The translations under genes were made by a program, and so were the position numbers. A stretch of DNA of 64,000 nt from Luteimonas mephitis DSM 12574 (lineage in GTDB: Bacteria; Pseudomonadota; Gammaproteobacteria; Xanthomonadales; Xanthomonadaceae). The stretch's first letter is position 1, and each line of letters starts with the position of its first letter. The notes below the pieces were generated by a model. The model saw only the letters and a list, made by a program, of their open reading frames with translations. It was not told the DNA's origin and made no database searches. The stretch lies in NCBI RefSeq assembly GCF_000422305.1, contig NZ_KE383816.1, positions 670,566 through 734,565 on the forward strand, written 5' to 3'. Of the stretch, positions 9,398-19,396 are shown piece by piece.

Positions 9398-10609
9398 TCA
9401 CGCGATCCGGTCGAACGAGAACAGTTCCGCCAGCGGATGCCGGCGGCGCTCGACCAGCGCCCGCAGCAGCCCCGCACCGAGCATGCTGTAGGTGATGCCG
9501 TTACCACCGTAGGCCATCGCGAACTGCACCCGCGGGCCGTGCTGCGGGTGCGGGCCAAAGAACGGCAGGCCGTCCGCGGTTTCGGCGAAGGTGCCGGCCC
9601 AGGCGAACGTCGGCTGCAGCGGCAGCTCCGGAAACATCTTCTGCACTTTCTTCATCAGCGCGTGGGCCTTGCGGTCCACCCGCGCATCACGGCGCGCCGG
9701 GATGTCGATCGCGTCGTCCTCGCCGCCGACCAGCAGACGGCCGTCATCGGTGGCGCGCATGTAGAGATAGGGACGCGCGGTTTCCCAGAGCATCGTCTCG
9801 CGCAGCGGCCCGAGCACGCCCGCGTCGATCGGATCGGTGACGAACGCGTAGCTGCTGCGGTTGCGCGCCACCGGCTTGCGCAGCCATTGCTGGTTGGCAT
9901 AGCCGGCAGCGAGCACCAGGTGCTTCGCGCGCAGGACATGGCCTTCGGTGGTCCGCAGCCGCACGCCGCGCGGCGCGGCTTCGATGGCTTCGACGCGGGT
10001 GCGGTCGAACACGCCCGCGCCCTGCTTCACCAATCGCGCGAACAGGCCATGGGCCATCCGGTAGGGATCGACGGTGGCCGCCAGGCGGCTGAGGATGGCC
10101 GCAGGCGCTTCGAAGCCGTAGCGCGCCTGCACCGCGTCGGCCGGCAGCCATTCGACGTCCAGCCCGTGGCGCAGGCGCAGCGCGAACTCCTCCTGCAGGT
10201 CACCGACATCGCGGCGTCGACTGGCGAAGTACAGGCTGCCCATCCGTGCGAATCCCGTGCCGCGCAGCTGGCCTGCCAATTGCCCGAGCATCGGGATCGC
10301 CTCGGCGCACGCACGATAGGCCAGCACGGCCGCCGCCTCGCCATGACGTTTCGCCAGCTCGACCATCGGCGTGTCGATCTCGTATTGCAGCAGCGCCGTG
10401 CTCGCCGCGGTGCTGCCCCAGGCGATGTCGCGCTGTTCGAGCACTGCCACATCGTGGCCGTGGCGCGCGAACTCGTCGGCGACCAGCGCGCCGGTGATGC
10501 CGCCGCCAAGGATCGCGACGTCGCAGCGCAGGTCACGCTGCAGCGGCGGGAACGCGCGCAGCAGCCCGTTGCGGATCGCCCACCACGGATAGCCGCTCTT
10601 GAGATCCAT
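9398..10609 (-). CDS. FAD-dependent oxidoreductase (DAO family)
   Basis: This 403-residue protein belongs to the D-amino-acid oxidase/glycine oxidase-like flavoenzymes. The dinucleotide-binding motif GGGITGALVADEF sits at 35-47, ending with the acidic residue of VLEQRD that binds the ribose. The C-terminal part contains YGGNGITYSMLGAGLL, the usual FAD contact near the end of the fold. The substrate cannot be deduced; members oxidise amino acids or other amines. It is divergent from the kef-like gene with an 86-bp gap containing CATAAT at 10672-10677, a plausible -10 element for the rightward gene. Confidence 0.85.
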   Translation of the reverse strand: MDLKSGYPWWAIRNGLLRAFPPLQRDLRCDVAILGGGITGALVADEFARHGHDVAVLEQRDIAWGSTAASTALLQYEIDTPMVELAKRHGEAAAVLAYRACAEAIPMLGQLAGQLRGTGFARMGSLYFASRRRDVGDLQEEFALRLRHGLDVEWLPADAVQARYGFEAPAAILSRLAATVDPYRMAHGLFARLVKQGAGVFDRTRVEAIEAAPRGVRLRTTEGHVLRAKHLVLAAGYANQQWLRKPVARNRSSYAFVTDPIDAGVLGPLRETMLWETARPYLYMRATDDGRLLVGGEDDAIDIPARRDARVDRKAHALMKKVQKMFPELPLQPTFAWAGTFAETADGLPFFGPHPQHGPRVQFAMAYGGNGITYSMLGAGLLRALVERRRHPLAELFSFDRIA

Positions 10610-10695
10610 GTCTCTTCACCAACCGGGTAAATCGACATGGCGCCATCTCACGCGTCGCGACAACGTGAGCGGGCATAATCGGCGGGGAGGTGCGC

Positions 10696-12525
10696 ATGCA
10701 CGGAAGTGGTCTCGAACTGGCGCTGGTGTTCCTGCTGGCCGCGGTGATCGCGGTGCCGGTGTTCAAGAAGCTCGGCCTCGGCGCGGTGCTGGCGTACCTG
10801 GCGGCGGGCGTGGTGCTGGGGCCGGACGGGTTCGGGCTGGTCCGCGACACCGACCGGATCCTCAACGCCGCCGAGATCGGCGTGGTGATGCTGCTGTTCG
10901 TGATCGGGCTGGAACTGTCGCCGGCGCGGCTGCGGGTGATGCGCCGGCCGGTGTTCGTGTCCGGCGGGCTGCAGGTGCTGCTCAGCGCGCTGGCGCTGGG
11001 CGCGATCGCGTACGCCGCGCACCTGCACTGGAAGAGCGCGATCGTGGTCGGCCTGGGCCTGGCGCTGTCCTCCACCGCGGTCGGCCTGCAGCTGCTGGGC
11101 GAGCGCAAGGAACTCAACACCGACTACGGCCGCATGGCGTTCGCGATCCTGCTGTTCCAGGACCTGGTCGCGATCCCGCTGCTGGCCGCGATCCCGCTGC
11201 TCGGGGGCGCCAAGGAGCAGACCCTGACCTGGACGGTCGCGATGCAGGCGGTGGGCGCGGTGGCGCTGGTCGTGATTGGCGGTCGCTACCTGCTGCGCTA
11301 CGTGTTCCGGGTGGTGGCGCGCACCAAGATGCCGGAGGTGTTCACCGCCACCGCGCTGTTCGCGGTGCTGGGGTCGGCGTGGTTCATGCAGGAGGCGGGC
11401 CTGAGCGCGGGCCTTGGCGCATTCATCGCCGGCGTGCTGCTGGCCGATTCGGAATTCCGCCACGAGCTCGAATCGCAGATCCAGCCGTTCGAGGGCCTGC
11501 TGCTGGGCCTGTTCTTCATCGCCGTGGGCATGGGCATCGACCTGGACCGCGTGGCCGCCGAGCCGCTGCTGATCGCCGGCGGGGTGCTGGCGCTGCTGCT
11601 GGTGAAGTTCTCGATCCTGTTCGCGGTCGGGCGGATGTGGCCCGGGCGGCTGCCGCCGCGCGAGGCGCTGGCGCTGGGCGGCGTGCTGTGGCTGGGCGGC
11701 GAGTTCGCCTTCGTGGTGTTCAACGAAGCCACGCGCGTGCGCCTGATCGACTCCGTGGTGCACGACCGGCTGGTGGCGATGGTCGGCATCTCGATGGCGC
11801 TGACGCCGCTGCTGCTGATCGGCATCAGCCGGCTGCTGCGGCAGATCCCGGTCGCCCCCGGCGCCGGGCCCGGTCCCGACTTCGACGACATCGAGGACCA
11901 TCGTCCCAAGGTGCTGGTCGCGGGCATGGGCCGCTTCGGCCAGATCGTCGCGCGCCTGCTGGTGGCGCAGCGCATCCCCTTCGTCGCGCTGGAGAGCAAC
12001 CTCGATACCGTCGAAGGCCTGCGCCGGCTCGGCAACGAGCTGTACTACGGAGATCCGACCCGCCCCGACCTGTTGCGCGCCGCCGGCGGCGAGCGGATCA
12101 AGGTGTTCGTGATGGCGATGGACAACCCCGACACCAACACCAGGGCGGTGCGGCTGGTACGGCGCATGTACCCGGATGCCAAGGTGTTCGTGCGCGCACG
12201 CGACCGCCAGCACGCCTGGCGGCTGATGGACATGGGCGCGAAGGTGTTCCGGGAGTTGTTCGGCTCCAGCCTGACGATGGGCGAGGAGGTGCTGGTGGCG
12301 CTGGGGATGTCCCCGGACATGGCCGCCGACCACGCCAGGCGCTTCCGCGAGCACGACAACAAGCTGCTGGCCGCGCAGCACCTGGTGTACGACGACGACG
12401 TGGCACTGCGACAGACCTCGCGCGAATCGCGCGCGGAGTTGATGCAGCTGTTCGCGGCCGATTCCAGCGGCTCGGACGACCCGGCGCAGGTGCCGCTGCC
12501 GGAGCCGCCGAAGCCGGTCGGCTGA
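10696..12525 (+). CDS. Kef-type monovalent cation:proton antiporter
   Basis: This 609-residue inner-membrane protein combines a CPA2 antiporter domain (about 12 hydrophobic segments to about residue 380) with a cytoplasmic TrkA-N/RCK domain (VLVAGMGRFGQIVARLL, about 400-520). KefB/KefC proteins with this architecture export K+ in exchange for H+ and are gated by glutathione adducts. The start is the ATG at 10696, not the in-frame GTG at 10690, because GTG lies inside the GGGGAGG ribosome binding site. A KefB/KefC/YbaL distinction cannot be made safely; no KefF/KefG-type ancillary gene is adjacent. Confidence 0.88.
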   Translation: MHGSGLELALVFLLAAVIAVPVFKKLGLGAVLAYLAAGVVLGPDGFGLVRDTDRILNAAEIGVVMLLFVIGLELSPARLRVMRRPVFVSGGLQVLLSALALGAIAYAAHLHWKSAIVVGLGLALSSTAVGLQLLGERKELNTDYGRMAFAILLFQDLVAIPLLAAIPLLGGAKEQTLTWTVAMQAVGAVALVVIGGRYLLRYVFRVVARTKMPEVFTATALFAVLGSAWFMQEAGLSAGLGAFIAGVLLADSEFRHELESQIQPFEGLLLGLFFIAVGMGIDLDRVAAEPLLIAGGVLALLLVKFSILFAVGRMWPGRLPPREALALGGVLWLGGEFAFVVFNEATRVRLIDSVVHDRLVAMVGISMALTPLLLIGISRLLRQIPVAPGAGPGPDFDDIEDHRPKVLVAGMGRFGQIVARLLVAQRIPFVALESNLDTVEGLRRLGNELYYGDPTRPDLLRAAGGERIKVFVMAMDNPDTNTRAVRLVRRMYPDAKVFVRARDRQHAWRLMDMGAKVFRELFGSSLTMGEEVLVALGMSPDMAADHARRFREHDNKLLAAQHLVYDDDVALRQTSRESRAELMQLFAADSSGSDDPAQVPLPEPPKPVG

Positions 12526-12542
12526 CACGCCGACGGCATGTC

Positions 12543-12626
12543 GTACCTGCAGGAGCGGTTTCAGCCGCGAGCTTACCCCGCGAGCACCCGCAAGATCAGG
12601 GGCCCGCGGCTTCCGCCGCTCCTACA
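12543..12626. repeat. REP family A inverted pair
   Basis: A palindromic unit close to GTAGGAGCGGCTTCAGCCGC is present at 12543-12573 and, inverted and degenerate, at 12605-12626, in the convergent gap between the kef-like and ankyrin genes. Related pairs occur at 35837-35916 and 49334-49509 and a single degenerate copy at 24022-24050. Confidence 0.8.
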
Positions 12627-12636
12627 AGGACATGTG

Positions 12637-15600
12637 CTAGCCGCGGTCGCGCAGGAACCTTGCCATCGACACGCCCGACTGCAGCGGCGCGAATTCGGCG
12701 GCGACGTCGACGAAGCCGCGCATCACCGCGATCTCGCGCGGGGTGCGGTTGAGGGCGTCGCGCAGGTCCGGGTCGCAGCCGGCGCGCAGCAGGCGCTGGG
12801 TCATGCGCAGCTGGCCGTGCAGTGCGGTCAGGTGCAGCGGACCGAAGCCGCGCGGGTCCTGGGCGTCGAGGCCGACGTCTTCGTCGAGCAGGTGGTCGAG
12901 CCCGGCCATCACCACGTCCTCGTCGCAGGCGGTGCCCGGCTCGGCGCGCGCACCGAGCAGCAGCAGCAGCGGGGTCACGCCGCTGGCCGCCTGGGTGTCG
13001 GCGTCGGCGCCGGCCAGCAGCAGGGTGTCGAACAGGGCCAGCAGGCGCGCGCGGTCGCGGCTGGTGAAGCCGTAGAGCGCGGCGCAATGCAGCGGCGTCA
13101 GGCCCTGCGCGTCGGCAGCCTGCACGTTGGCACCGGCGGTGAGCAGGCGCGCGCACAAATCGGGCAGGCCGAGCGCGGCGGCCAGCATCAGCACGGTGAC
13201 GTCGCCGGGCAGCCGCTGTTCGAGCGTGGCGCCAGCGGCGAGCAGTCGCTCGACGATCTCGCCCTGATGCATGCTCACCGCCGCCGACAGCGGCGTGGCG
13301 CCGGTGTGCGCGGCGCACTGCGGGTCGGCGCCGTGTTCGAGCAGCCATTCGACCGTGTCGCGATGGCCGCCGCCGGCCGCGCGCAGCAGCGCGGTGCAGC
13401 CCTGCACGTCGACCGCATCCACCGGCAGGCCAAGGCCGAGCAGGCGACGCACCGCGTCGGTGTCGCCGACGATCGCGGCCGCCGGCAGGTCGGTGTCGCG
13501 CAGCGCGCGCCCGGGCAACGGCCAGCCGCGCCAGTCGAACCAGTCGGCGAGGTCGCGACGGCCGCCGGACAGCGCCACGCCCAGCGGCGTCTGGCCGTCG
13601 GCGGCGCGCACCGCCGGCGAGGCGCCGCGGCTGACCAGCAGCTTCAGCGCCGCCTCGCGCGACAGCGCCGCGCACAGGTGCAGCGCGGTCATGCCGTGGG
13701 CGTCGCGCGCGTTCAGGTCGACGCCGCAGTCGACCAGCCGTTCCAGCAGTCGCATCCAGCCCAGCCGCACCGCCAGGGCCAGCGGCGGATCGCCGGCCGG
13801 CGACGATGCGAACGGATCGGCGCCGGCTTCGAGCAGGTCCAGCGCGCACTGCTCCAGCGCGCGCCCGGCCTGGTCGCCGCCGGCGCAGGCATCCAGGAAG
13901 CGCGCCAGCCCGCCCGCGCCGGCCGGGGACGCGCCGCGGCGCAGCAGCAGCTGCAGCGCGGGCAACGCTTCGTGGCCGCGCGCGAGCAGGGTGAAGACCG
14001 GCGTGTCGCCTTCGCCCGCGCGCACTTCCGGGTCGGCGCCGTGGTCCAGCAGCCACTCGATCCGCGCCGGCGAGAGCGGCGCTTCGTCGTCGAGCAGCAG
14101 GCTGCCCAGTTCCCGCGGCGAGAGCAGCGACAGCAGCCGCTCATGGCCGTCGAAGCGGTCTTCGCGCAGCGCGTCGCGCAGCAGCGCCAGCGGCGCGCGG
14201 TCCGGCGGCGGGGTGTCGCCGGCGTCCGCGGCGACCGTCGACGGCAGCGGGTAATCCGGATCGAGCACCGCGACCAGCGACCAGCGCCCGGCGGCGGCGG
14301 CGTGGTCGATCGCGCGCTTGCCGTCGGCGTCGCCGCGACCGGGATCGGCGCCGAGTTCGAGCAGCCGCCGCACCAGCGCCGACGAGACCAGTTCGGCGCG
14401 GCTGGCCAGCAGCAGCGCATCGCGGCCTTCGCCGTCGACGGCGCCGGCGTCGGCGCGCGCGCCGACCAGCGCTTCAAGCGTGGCCAGGTGGCCGCCGCGT
14501 GCAGCCTCCAGCAGCGGCGTGCGGCCGGCGGCGTCGCGGGCGTTCACGTCCGCGCCGGCATCGGCCAGCGCGACCACGATTTCGGCGTGGCCCGCGAACG
14601 CGGCCTGGTGCAGCGCACTGCGGCCGTCGCGATCGCGCGCGTCGGCCCTGGCCTTGTGCTTGAGCAGCAGGGCGACGCCGGCCGGATCGTCTTCGTCGCC
14701 GCCGGCCGCGGCCAGCAGCGCGGGCGTGGCGTCGGCGGGTTCGGGATAGGCGCCGCGTTCGAGCAGGAAGCGCGCCAGCCGCCAGTTGCCGGCGGCGCAG
14801 GCGACGCCCAGCGGAGTCAGGCCATCGTGGTTGAGCGCGGTCATCTCCGCCGCCGCATCGCGCAGCAGCGCGGCCACGCCCGGGTCGGAGCTGCGCGCGG
14901 CGTGGTGCAGCGGGGTATTGCCTTCGGCATCGGCGGCGCGCGGATCGGCACCGTTGGCCAGCAGCGTCATCACCGCTTCCGGGCGGCCGTGCCAGCTGTC
15001 GCGGGTGGCGGCCAGCAGCGGGGTCATGCCGTGGTGCGCGGCATTGACGTCCACGCCGCTGGCGATCAGCGCGCGCAGCAGGCGCAGGTCCGGCAGCACC
15101 GCGGCCAGCACCGGCAGGGCACGCTGGTCGCGCTCGTCGGGCGCCGGCAGCGCGCGTGGATCGGCGCCGGCGTCGAGCAGTTCCAGCGCGCGGTCGACGC
15201 GGCCGCGACGCGCGGCGTCGTAGAGCATCGCCTGCAGGTCGCCTTCGAATTCGAGCGGCTGCGCCGGATCCGTGCCGGCCATCTCCACGATCGGCATCGA
15301 CGCCGGCAGTTGCTCGGGCGCCGGCATCCGCTGCAGGGCCGCGTGCAGCAGCGGCCACGACGCCACCGACAGCGCGGCCAGCATCCAGTGCATCGCCGGC
15401 GACAGCAGCCCCGGCCACGCCTGCAGCAGCACCATCGCCAGCAGCGCGGCCACGCACGCGGCCGCGGCCACGCCGCGCCAGCCGCTGGTGTCGGCATCGC
15501 CCAGCGCCTGCCAGTGCCCGGGCAGCGCGCCGCCCTCGCGTTCGACTGCCCGCCACAGCGGCCAGGTCCGCCACAGCCCGATCACGCAGATGCCGGCCAC

Positions 15601-15912
15601 CGTGCTCAGCGCCAGCGCCGCGCCCAGCGCGCCGCTTTCGAGCAGCGCCGACAGCGGCCAGGCGACCAGCAGCGCCGCGACCACCAGTGCGCCGCCCCAC
15701 AGGCCGGCCAGCGCCAGTGCGTCGCCTCGCAGCACCGCCCGGCCGGGCGCCTGCGCGCCACCGCGCCAACGCAGCGCGAGCGCGAGCGCCGGCTGCGCCA
15801 GCCAGCCGGCCAGCGCCGCGAGCACGCTGCCGAAGCCGCCGACCGCCGCCAGCACGATGCCGATCGCCAGCGCGACCATCCAGCGTCGCCGCTGCAGCCA
15901 GGACTCAGGCAT
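12637..15912 (-). CDS. Large ankyrin-repeat membrane protein
   Basis: This 1091-residue protein has an N-terminal membrane region of about 200 residues with several hydrophobic helices (for example [20 protein letters not shown]), followed by over twenty ankyrin-type repeats spread from about 220 to the C-terminus. Repeats show the G-TPLH-A--G----LL--GAD pattern, for example [16 protein letters not shown] and [13 protein letters not shown]. Ankyrin repeats are protein-binding scaffolds; no enzymatic domain is visible, so its partner and function are unknown. It overlaps the end of the upstream YcgL-family gene by 8 bp. An opposing open frame of similar length covers the same DNA but encodes no recognisable protein and is a GC-driven shadow. 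Confidence 0.85.
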   Translation of the reverse strand: MPESWLQRRRWMVALAIGIVLAAVGGFGSVLAALAGWLAQPALALALRWRGGAQAPGRAVLRGDALALAGLWGGALVVAALLVAWPLSALLESGALGAALALSTVAGICVIGLWRTWPLWRAVEREGGALPGHWQALGDADTSGWRGVAAAACVAALLAMVLLQAWPGLLSPAMHWMLAALSVASWPLLHAALQRMPAPEQLPASMPIVEMAGTDPAQPLEFEGDLQAMLYDAARRGRVDRALELLDAGADPRALPAPDERDQRALPVLAAVLPDLRLLRALIASGVDVNAAHHGMTPLLAATRDSWHGRPEAVMTLLANGADPRAADAEGNTPLHHAARSSDPGVAALLRDAAAEMTALNHDGLTPLGVACAAGNWRLARFLLERGAYPEPADATPALLAAAGGDEDDPAGVALLLKHKARADARDRDGRSALHQAAFAGHAEIVVALADAGADVNARDAAGRTPLLEAARGGHLATLEALVGARADAGAVDGEGRDALLLASRAELVSSALVRRLLELGADPGRGDADGKRAIDHAAAAGRWSLVAVLDPDYPLPSTVAADAGDTPPPDRAPLALLRDALREDRFDGHERLLSLLSPRELGSLLLDDEAPLSPARIEWLLDHGADPEVRAGEGDTPVFTLLARGHEALPALQLLLRRGASPAGAGGLARFLDACAGGDQAGRALEQCALDLLEAGADPFASSPAGDPPLALAVRLGWMRLLERLVDCGVDLNARDAHGMTALHLCAALSREAALKLLVSRGASPAVRAADGQTPLGVALSGGRRDLADWFDWRGWPLPGRALRDTDLPAAAIVGDTDAVRRLLGLGLPVDAVDVQGCTALLRAAGGGHRDTVEWLLEHGADPQCAAHTGATPLSAAVSMHQGEIVERLLAAGATLEQRLPGDVTVLMLAAALGLPDLCARLLTAGANVQAADAQGLTPLHCAALYGFTSRDRARLLALFDTLLLAGADADTQAASGVTPLLLLLGARAEPGTACDEDVVMAGLDHLLDEDVGLDAQDPRGFGPLHLTALHGQLRMTQRLLRAGCDPDLRDALNRTPREIAVMRGFVDVAAEFAPLQSGVSMARFLRDRG

Positions 15913-16177
15913 CGGTGCCCCAGTCCTGGGTCATCGGGTCGAGATCCAGCTTCGGTGGCAGCTGCAGGTGGAACCCGCGCACGACCAAGCTTTCGCGCAC
16001 GGCCGCCGCGTCCTCCCGCGCCAGCTTGCGCTGCGGCGTCAGCGCCACGTCGAGCACGAACTCCAGCGGGCCCAGCTGCTCGCGCAGCTGCCCGGGGATG
16101 CGTTCGAAATCATCGCGTGCGGCCAGGTAGACATAGGTGTCGGCCTTGCGCAGGCTCTTGTAGACGTAGGCGTGCAT
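15905..16177 (-). CDS. YcgL domain-containing protein
   Basis: This 90-residue protein begins [18 protein letters not shown] and matches the YcgL (DUF709) family of small cytoplasmic proteins conserved in gammaproteobacteria, of unknown function. The start at 16177 gives the usual family N-terminus; the upstream frame is translated GGGATTC repeat. Its stop overlaps the ankyrin gene start by 8 bp, so the two are probably co-transcribed. Confidence 0.85.
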   Translation of the reverse strand: MHAYVYKSLRKADTYVYLAARDDFERIPGQLREQLGPLEFVLDVALTPQRKLAREDAAAVRESLVVRGFHLQLPPKLDLDPMTQDWGTDA

Positions 16178-16186
16178 GGGTTGGGC

Positions 16187-16340
16187 GGGGATTCGGGATT
16201 CGGGATTCGGATTGGGGATGACCAGCCGTTCGGCTGTTGAACACCGGAACGGCGAAAGCACGGTTTCCGCATTCCCGTGAAGCATAAGGCACCGCGCCCC
16301 GGGATTTTCCCAATCCCGAATCCCCAATCCCGAATCCCGG
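16187..16340. repeat. Inverted pair of GGGATTC heptamer arrays
   Basis: GGGATTC-type units run forward at about 16187-16219 and as the reverse complement (GAATCCC) at about 16308-16340, enclosing about 90 bp. The pair occupies the whole gap between the cydB stop (16345) and the YcgL start (16177). The arms could base-pair in single-stranded DNA or RNA. Confidence 0.8.
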
Positions 16341-16344
16341 CTAT

Positions 16345-17358
16345 TCAGTGATATCCCGAATCCGCCGCGACCTTGCCGCGGAATACCGAGTACGACCAGT
16401 ACGTGTAGCCCAGGATCGCCGGCAGCAGGACCGCGATGCCGACCAGCAGGAACACCTGCGACGACGGCGGCGAGGCGGCATCCCAGATCGACAGCGACGG
16501 CGGCACGATGTTGGGCCAGATGCCCAGCACCAGCCCGGCGAAGCCGAGCACGAAGAAGCACAGCGTCAGCACGAACGGCGATGCGTCGCGGCCCTCGCGC
16601 ATCGCCGCGCGCCACAGCGCGAATGCGTTGGCCAGCGCCAGCAGGGGCACCGGCGCCAGCCACCAGAAATTCCCGCTCTCGAACCAGCGCGCCATGATGT
16701 GCGAATCCAGGAACGGCAGCCACGCACTGACCAGGCCCATGAACGCGACCACCACCAGCACCAGCGGCCGGGTCAGCGTGCGCGCGGTGCGCTGCGTCGG
16801 CCCTTCCGTCTTCAGGATCAGCCAGCACGAGCCCAGCAGCGCGTAGCCGAACACCACCGCCACGCCGGTCAGCATCGAGAAGGGGCTGAACCAGGCGAAC
16901 GCGCCGCCCAGGTACTTGCCTTCGGTCAACGGCATGCCCTCGACCAGCGCACCGAGAATCAGGCCCTGCGCGAACGCGGCCAGGATCGAGCCCAGCGCGA
17001 ACGCCGCGCCCCAGAACCGCTTCGCGCGCGTGGCCTTGAAGCGGAACTCGAACGCCACGCCGCGGAAGATCAGCGCGATCAGCATCAGCAGCACCGGCAG
17101 GTACAGCGCCGACAGCACCAGCGCGTAGGCCTTGGGGAAGGCGGCCAGCAGGCCGGCACCGCCGAGCACCAGCCAGGTCTCGTTGCCGTCCCAGATCGGC
17201 GCCGCCGTGTTCATCATGTGGTCGAGCTGGGCCTCGTCCTCGGCGAACGGGGCCAAGATCCCCAGTCCGAGCACGAAGCCGTCGAGCAGCACGTACATCA
17301 GCACGCCGAAGCCGATCACGCCGAACCAGATGACCGGCAGCACGAACTCGAGCGTCAT
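16345..17358 (-). CDS. cydB: Cytochrome bd-type quinol oxidase subunit II
   Basis: This 337-residue integral membrane protein is subunit II of a cytochrome bd/CIO-type quinol:O2 oxidoreductase. It begins [18 protein letters not shown] and contains the conserved [21 protein letters not shown] and [14 protein letters not shown] segments, with about eight to nine hydrophobic helices. Its ATG overlaps the cydA TGA (ATGA at 17355-17358). No small cydX-like frame is visible downstream; that space holds repeats. Confidence 0.93.
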   Translation of the reverse strand: MTLEFVLPVIWFGVIGFGVLMYVLLDGFVLGLGILAPFAEDEAQLDHMMNTAAPIWDGNETWLVLGGAGLLAAFPKAYALVLSALYLPVLLMLIALIFRGVAFEFRFKATRAKRFWGAAFALGSILAAFAQGLILGALVEGMPLTEGKYLGGAFAWFSPFSMLTGVAVVFGYALLGSCWLILKTEGPTQRTARTLTRPLVLVVVAFMGLVSAWLPFLDSHIMARWFESGNFWWLAPVPLLALANAFALWRAAMREGRDASPFVLTLCFFVLGFAGLVLGIWPNIVPPSLSIWDAASPPSSQVFLLVGIAVLLPAILGYTYWSYSVFRGKVAADSGYH

Positions 17359-18809
17359 GGCGCACCTCCCTGCGACGCAGGCGCCGCGCCGTCGGCCTGG
17401 TCGTCGCCCACCGACAGCGGCCGCGCCGGGGTCTTCTCGCCGCCGTCGTGCTCCGGCGGCGTCTCGTCCGGATGCGGGCCGCGGCGGATCATCTTCAGCA
17501 GGTACCAGATGCCTGCGCCGAAGATCACCGCGTAGGCACAGGCGTAGGTGATCAGCGAGGACATCACCGCCGCGGCGGTGATGTTGGGGCTGACCGCTTC
17601 GCTGGTGCGCAGCAGGCCATAGACCACGTACGGCTGGCGGCCGATCTCGACCACGTACCAGCCGGCCAGCAGGGCCACGAAGCCGGCCGGACTGAGCAGC
17701 CGCCAACCCTGCCACAGCCAGCGCGCGCGCCCGGATTGGTCGAACATCCAGCCACGCCACCACGCCCACAGCGAGGCGAGCACCAGCAGCAGCATCAGCA
17801 CGCCCAGGCCCACCATCACCCGGAACGACCAGAACACCGGCGCCACCGGCGGGCGTTCGTCGGCGGGCACCGCGCTCAGCGGCTGGATCGTGCCGTCCCA
17901 GCTGTGGGTCAGGATCACGCTGCCCAGCCGCGGCACCGCGACCTCGTAGCGGTTGCGCTCGCCGGCCTGGTCGGGCAGCGCGAACAGCACCAGCGGCACG
18001 CCTTCGCCCGGCGCGCCCTCGTGCCAGTGCCCTTCCATCGCTGCCAGCTTCACCGGCTGGTGCTCGCCCACGTTCAGGCCGTGCAGGTCGCCGACGAAAA
18101 TCTGCAGCGGCACCGCGATCGCCGCGAACGCCACCGCCAGCTTCAGGCCGCGCCTGCCGGCCGCGAAATGGTCGCCGCGCACCAGATACCACGCGCTCAC
18201 GCCACCGATCACGAAGCAGGTGGTGATGAACGCCGCCAGCACCATGTGCGCGAGCCGGTACGGGAACGACGGATTGAAGATCACCGCCCACCAGCTGGTC
18301 GGTTCGAACATGCCGTCGACGATCGCGTAGCCCTGCGGCGTCTGCATCCAGCTGTTGGCCGAGATGATCCAGAACGTGGAGAGCAGCGTGCCCAGCGCGA
18401 CCATGCAGGTGGCGAGGAAATGCACCCCGTGCGAGACGCGCTTCCAGCCGAACAGCATCACGCCCAGGAAAGTGGCCTCGAGGAAGAACGCGGTCAGCAC
18501 CTCGTAGCTCAGCAGCGGCCCGAGGATGTTGCCGGCGCGCTCGCTGAGCACCGCCCAGTTGGTGCCGAACTGGAAGCTCATCACGATGCCCGACACCACG
18601 CCCATGCCGAAGGACACCGCAAAGATCTTCAGCCAGAAGAAGTACAGGTCGCGCCACAGCGACTCGCGGGTGCGCAGCCAGCGCCATTCGAGGAAGGCCA
18701 GCCAGTGCGCCAGGCCGATGGTGAAGGCGGGGAACAGGATGTGGAACGAGATGACGAAGCCGAACTGGACGCGCGAAAGGAACAGCGGTGTCAGCAGGTC
18801 GGGATCCAC
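17355..18809 (-). CDS. cydA: Cytochrome bd-type quinol oxidase subunit I (short Q-loop)
   Basis: This 484-residue protein is the haem-carrying subunit I. Near the N-terminus [17 protein letters not shown] contains the haem b595 histidine, and later [15 protein letters not shown] is the conserved GRQP segment. The length fits the short-Q-loop, cyanide-insensitive (CioA) subgroup rather than E. coli CydA of about 520 residues. The start is GTG at 18809 ([13 protein letters not shown]), with GGAG about 9 bp upstream; the longer frame upstream has no support. CydA and CydB form the terminal oxidase that consumes O2 with high affinity or resists inhibitors, and no cydDC assembly genes are in the window. 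Confidence 0.93.
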   Translation of the reverse strand: MDPDLLTPLFLSRVQFGFVISFHILFPAFTIGLAHWLAFLEWRWLRTRESLWRDLYFFWLKIFAVSFGMGVVSGIVMSFQFGTNWAVLSERAGNILGPLLSYEVLTAFFLEATFLGVMLFGWKRVSHGVHFLATCMVALGTLLSTFWIISANSWMQTPQGYAIVDGMFEPTSWWAVIFNPSFPYRLAHMVLAAFITTCFVIGGVSAWYLVRGDHFAAGRRGLKLAVAFAAIAVPLQIFVGDLHGLNVGEHQPVKLAAMEGHWHEGAPGEGVPLVLFALPDQAGERNRYEVAVPRLGSVILTHSWDGTIQPLSAVPADERPPVAPVFWSFRVMVGLGVLMLLLVLASLWAWWRGWMFDQSGRARWLWQGWRLLSPAGFVALLAGWYVVEIGRQPYVVYGLLRTSEAVSPNITAAAVMSSLITYACAYAVIFGAGIWYLLKMIRRGPHPDETPPEHDGGEKTPARPLSVGDDQADGAAPASQGGAP

Positions 18810-19396
18810 GTGGCAAGACTCCGCGGCGCAGGGGGCTCGCCGCCGCGCAACATTGTGCGCCTGCGTGCGTGAAGTTCGCAAAACGCAGGCTGTCCTTCCG
18901 CAGTCAGCGGAAGGATGAAGCTCGTGCAGGCTCGGGCCCGTTGCCATGTCCTGGTGGCCGGAAGCCGCGATTCCCTCGGTCAGGGCATCCTGTCCTGGTT
19001 CGGGCGCACGCCATCCATGGCGCGCTTGTCGCGACGCCCGGCCGCCAGGACACGGCTCACCTTGGTCTCGCCTTCGTCGCTTCGGCTGCGAAAGCGCCGC
19101 GCCAATGAATCGCCGGCGCGGCATCTCGACCGGGGTATGCGGACAGCAGGCCATGGATGACCTGCGGCGGCTCGGTCAGGCAGCGATGCCTGACCGAGCC
19201 GGGGAGCATGCGCCGGTCGGGACGCCGCTGCCTCCGAAGTCCGCGCACAAACCGTTCGCATCTCGAACAGATGGATAGAGGCCGGAAAATAGCCCCGCAA
19301 ATGCGACTTTGTCGGCGCACCAATGACCAGCGGCCCATGCACAACCGGCGCCGCCTGCTACCCTTCGCGGGATTTTTCCCGCGGAAACCGCCCACG
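18810..19396. other. 587-bp gap with nested inverted repeats
   Basis: No gene is recognised between the divergent cydA and S9 peptidase genes. The cydA-proximal part holds a possible promoter. Two inverted-repeat structures follow: arms at 18947-18961 and 19038-19052 (14 of 15 matching), and a hairpin with perfect 14-bp arms at 19169-19182 and 19187-19200 around the loop GCGA. A looser outer stem surrounds the second hairpin (about 19122-19142 with 19206-19226). The decamer CTCGGTCAGG is shared by both structures, so they are probably related repeat units. Confidence 0.7.
18852..18881 (-). promoter_or_regulatory. Possible promoter for cydAB
   Basis: On the minus strand TTGCGA (18881-18876) and CACAAT (18857-18852) are separated by 18 bp and lie about 45 bp upstream of the cydA GTG. 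This fits a sigma70-type promoter but no operator (such as an Fnr or Anr box) was recognised. Confidence 0.35.

Noticed and set aside
10690-10695. GTG as the start of the Kef-type antiporter
   Set aside because: GTG overlaps the GGGGAGG ribosome binding site. The ATG at 10696 has proper spacing.
12538-16221. 1227-codon open frame opposite the ankyrin gene
   Set aside because: The minus strand encodes a coherent membrane plus ankyrin-repeat protein. The long antisense frame arises because GC-rich repeats seldom create stops in the other frame.
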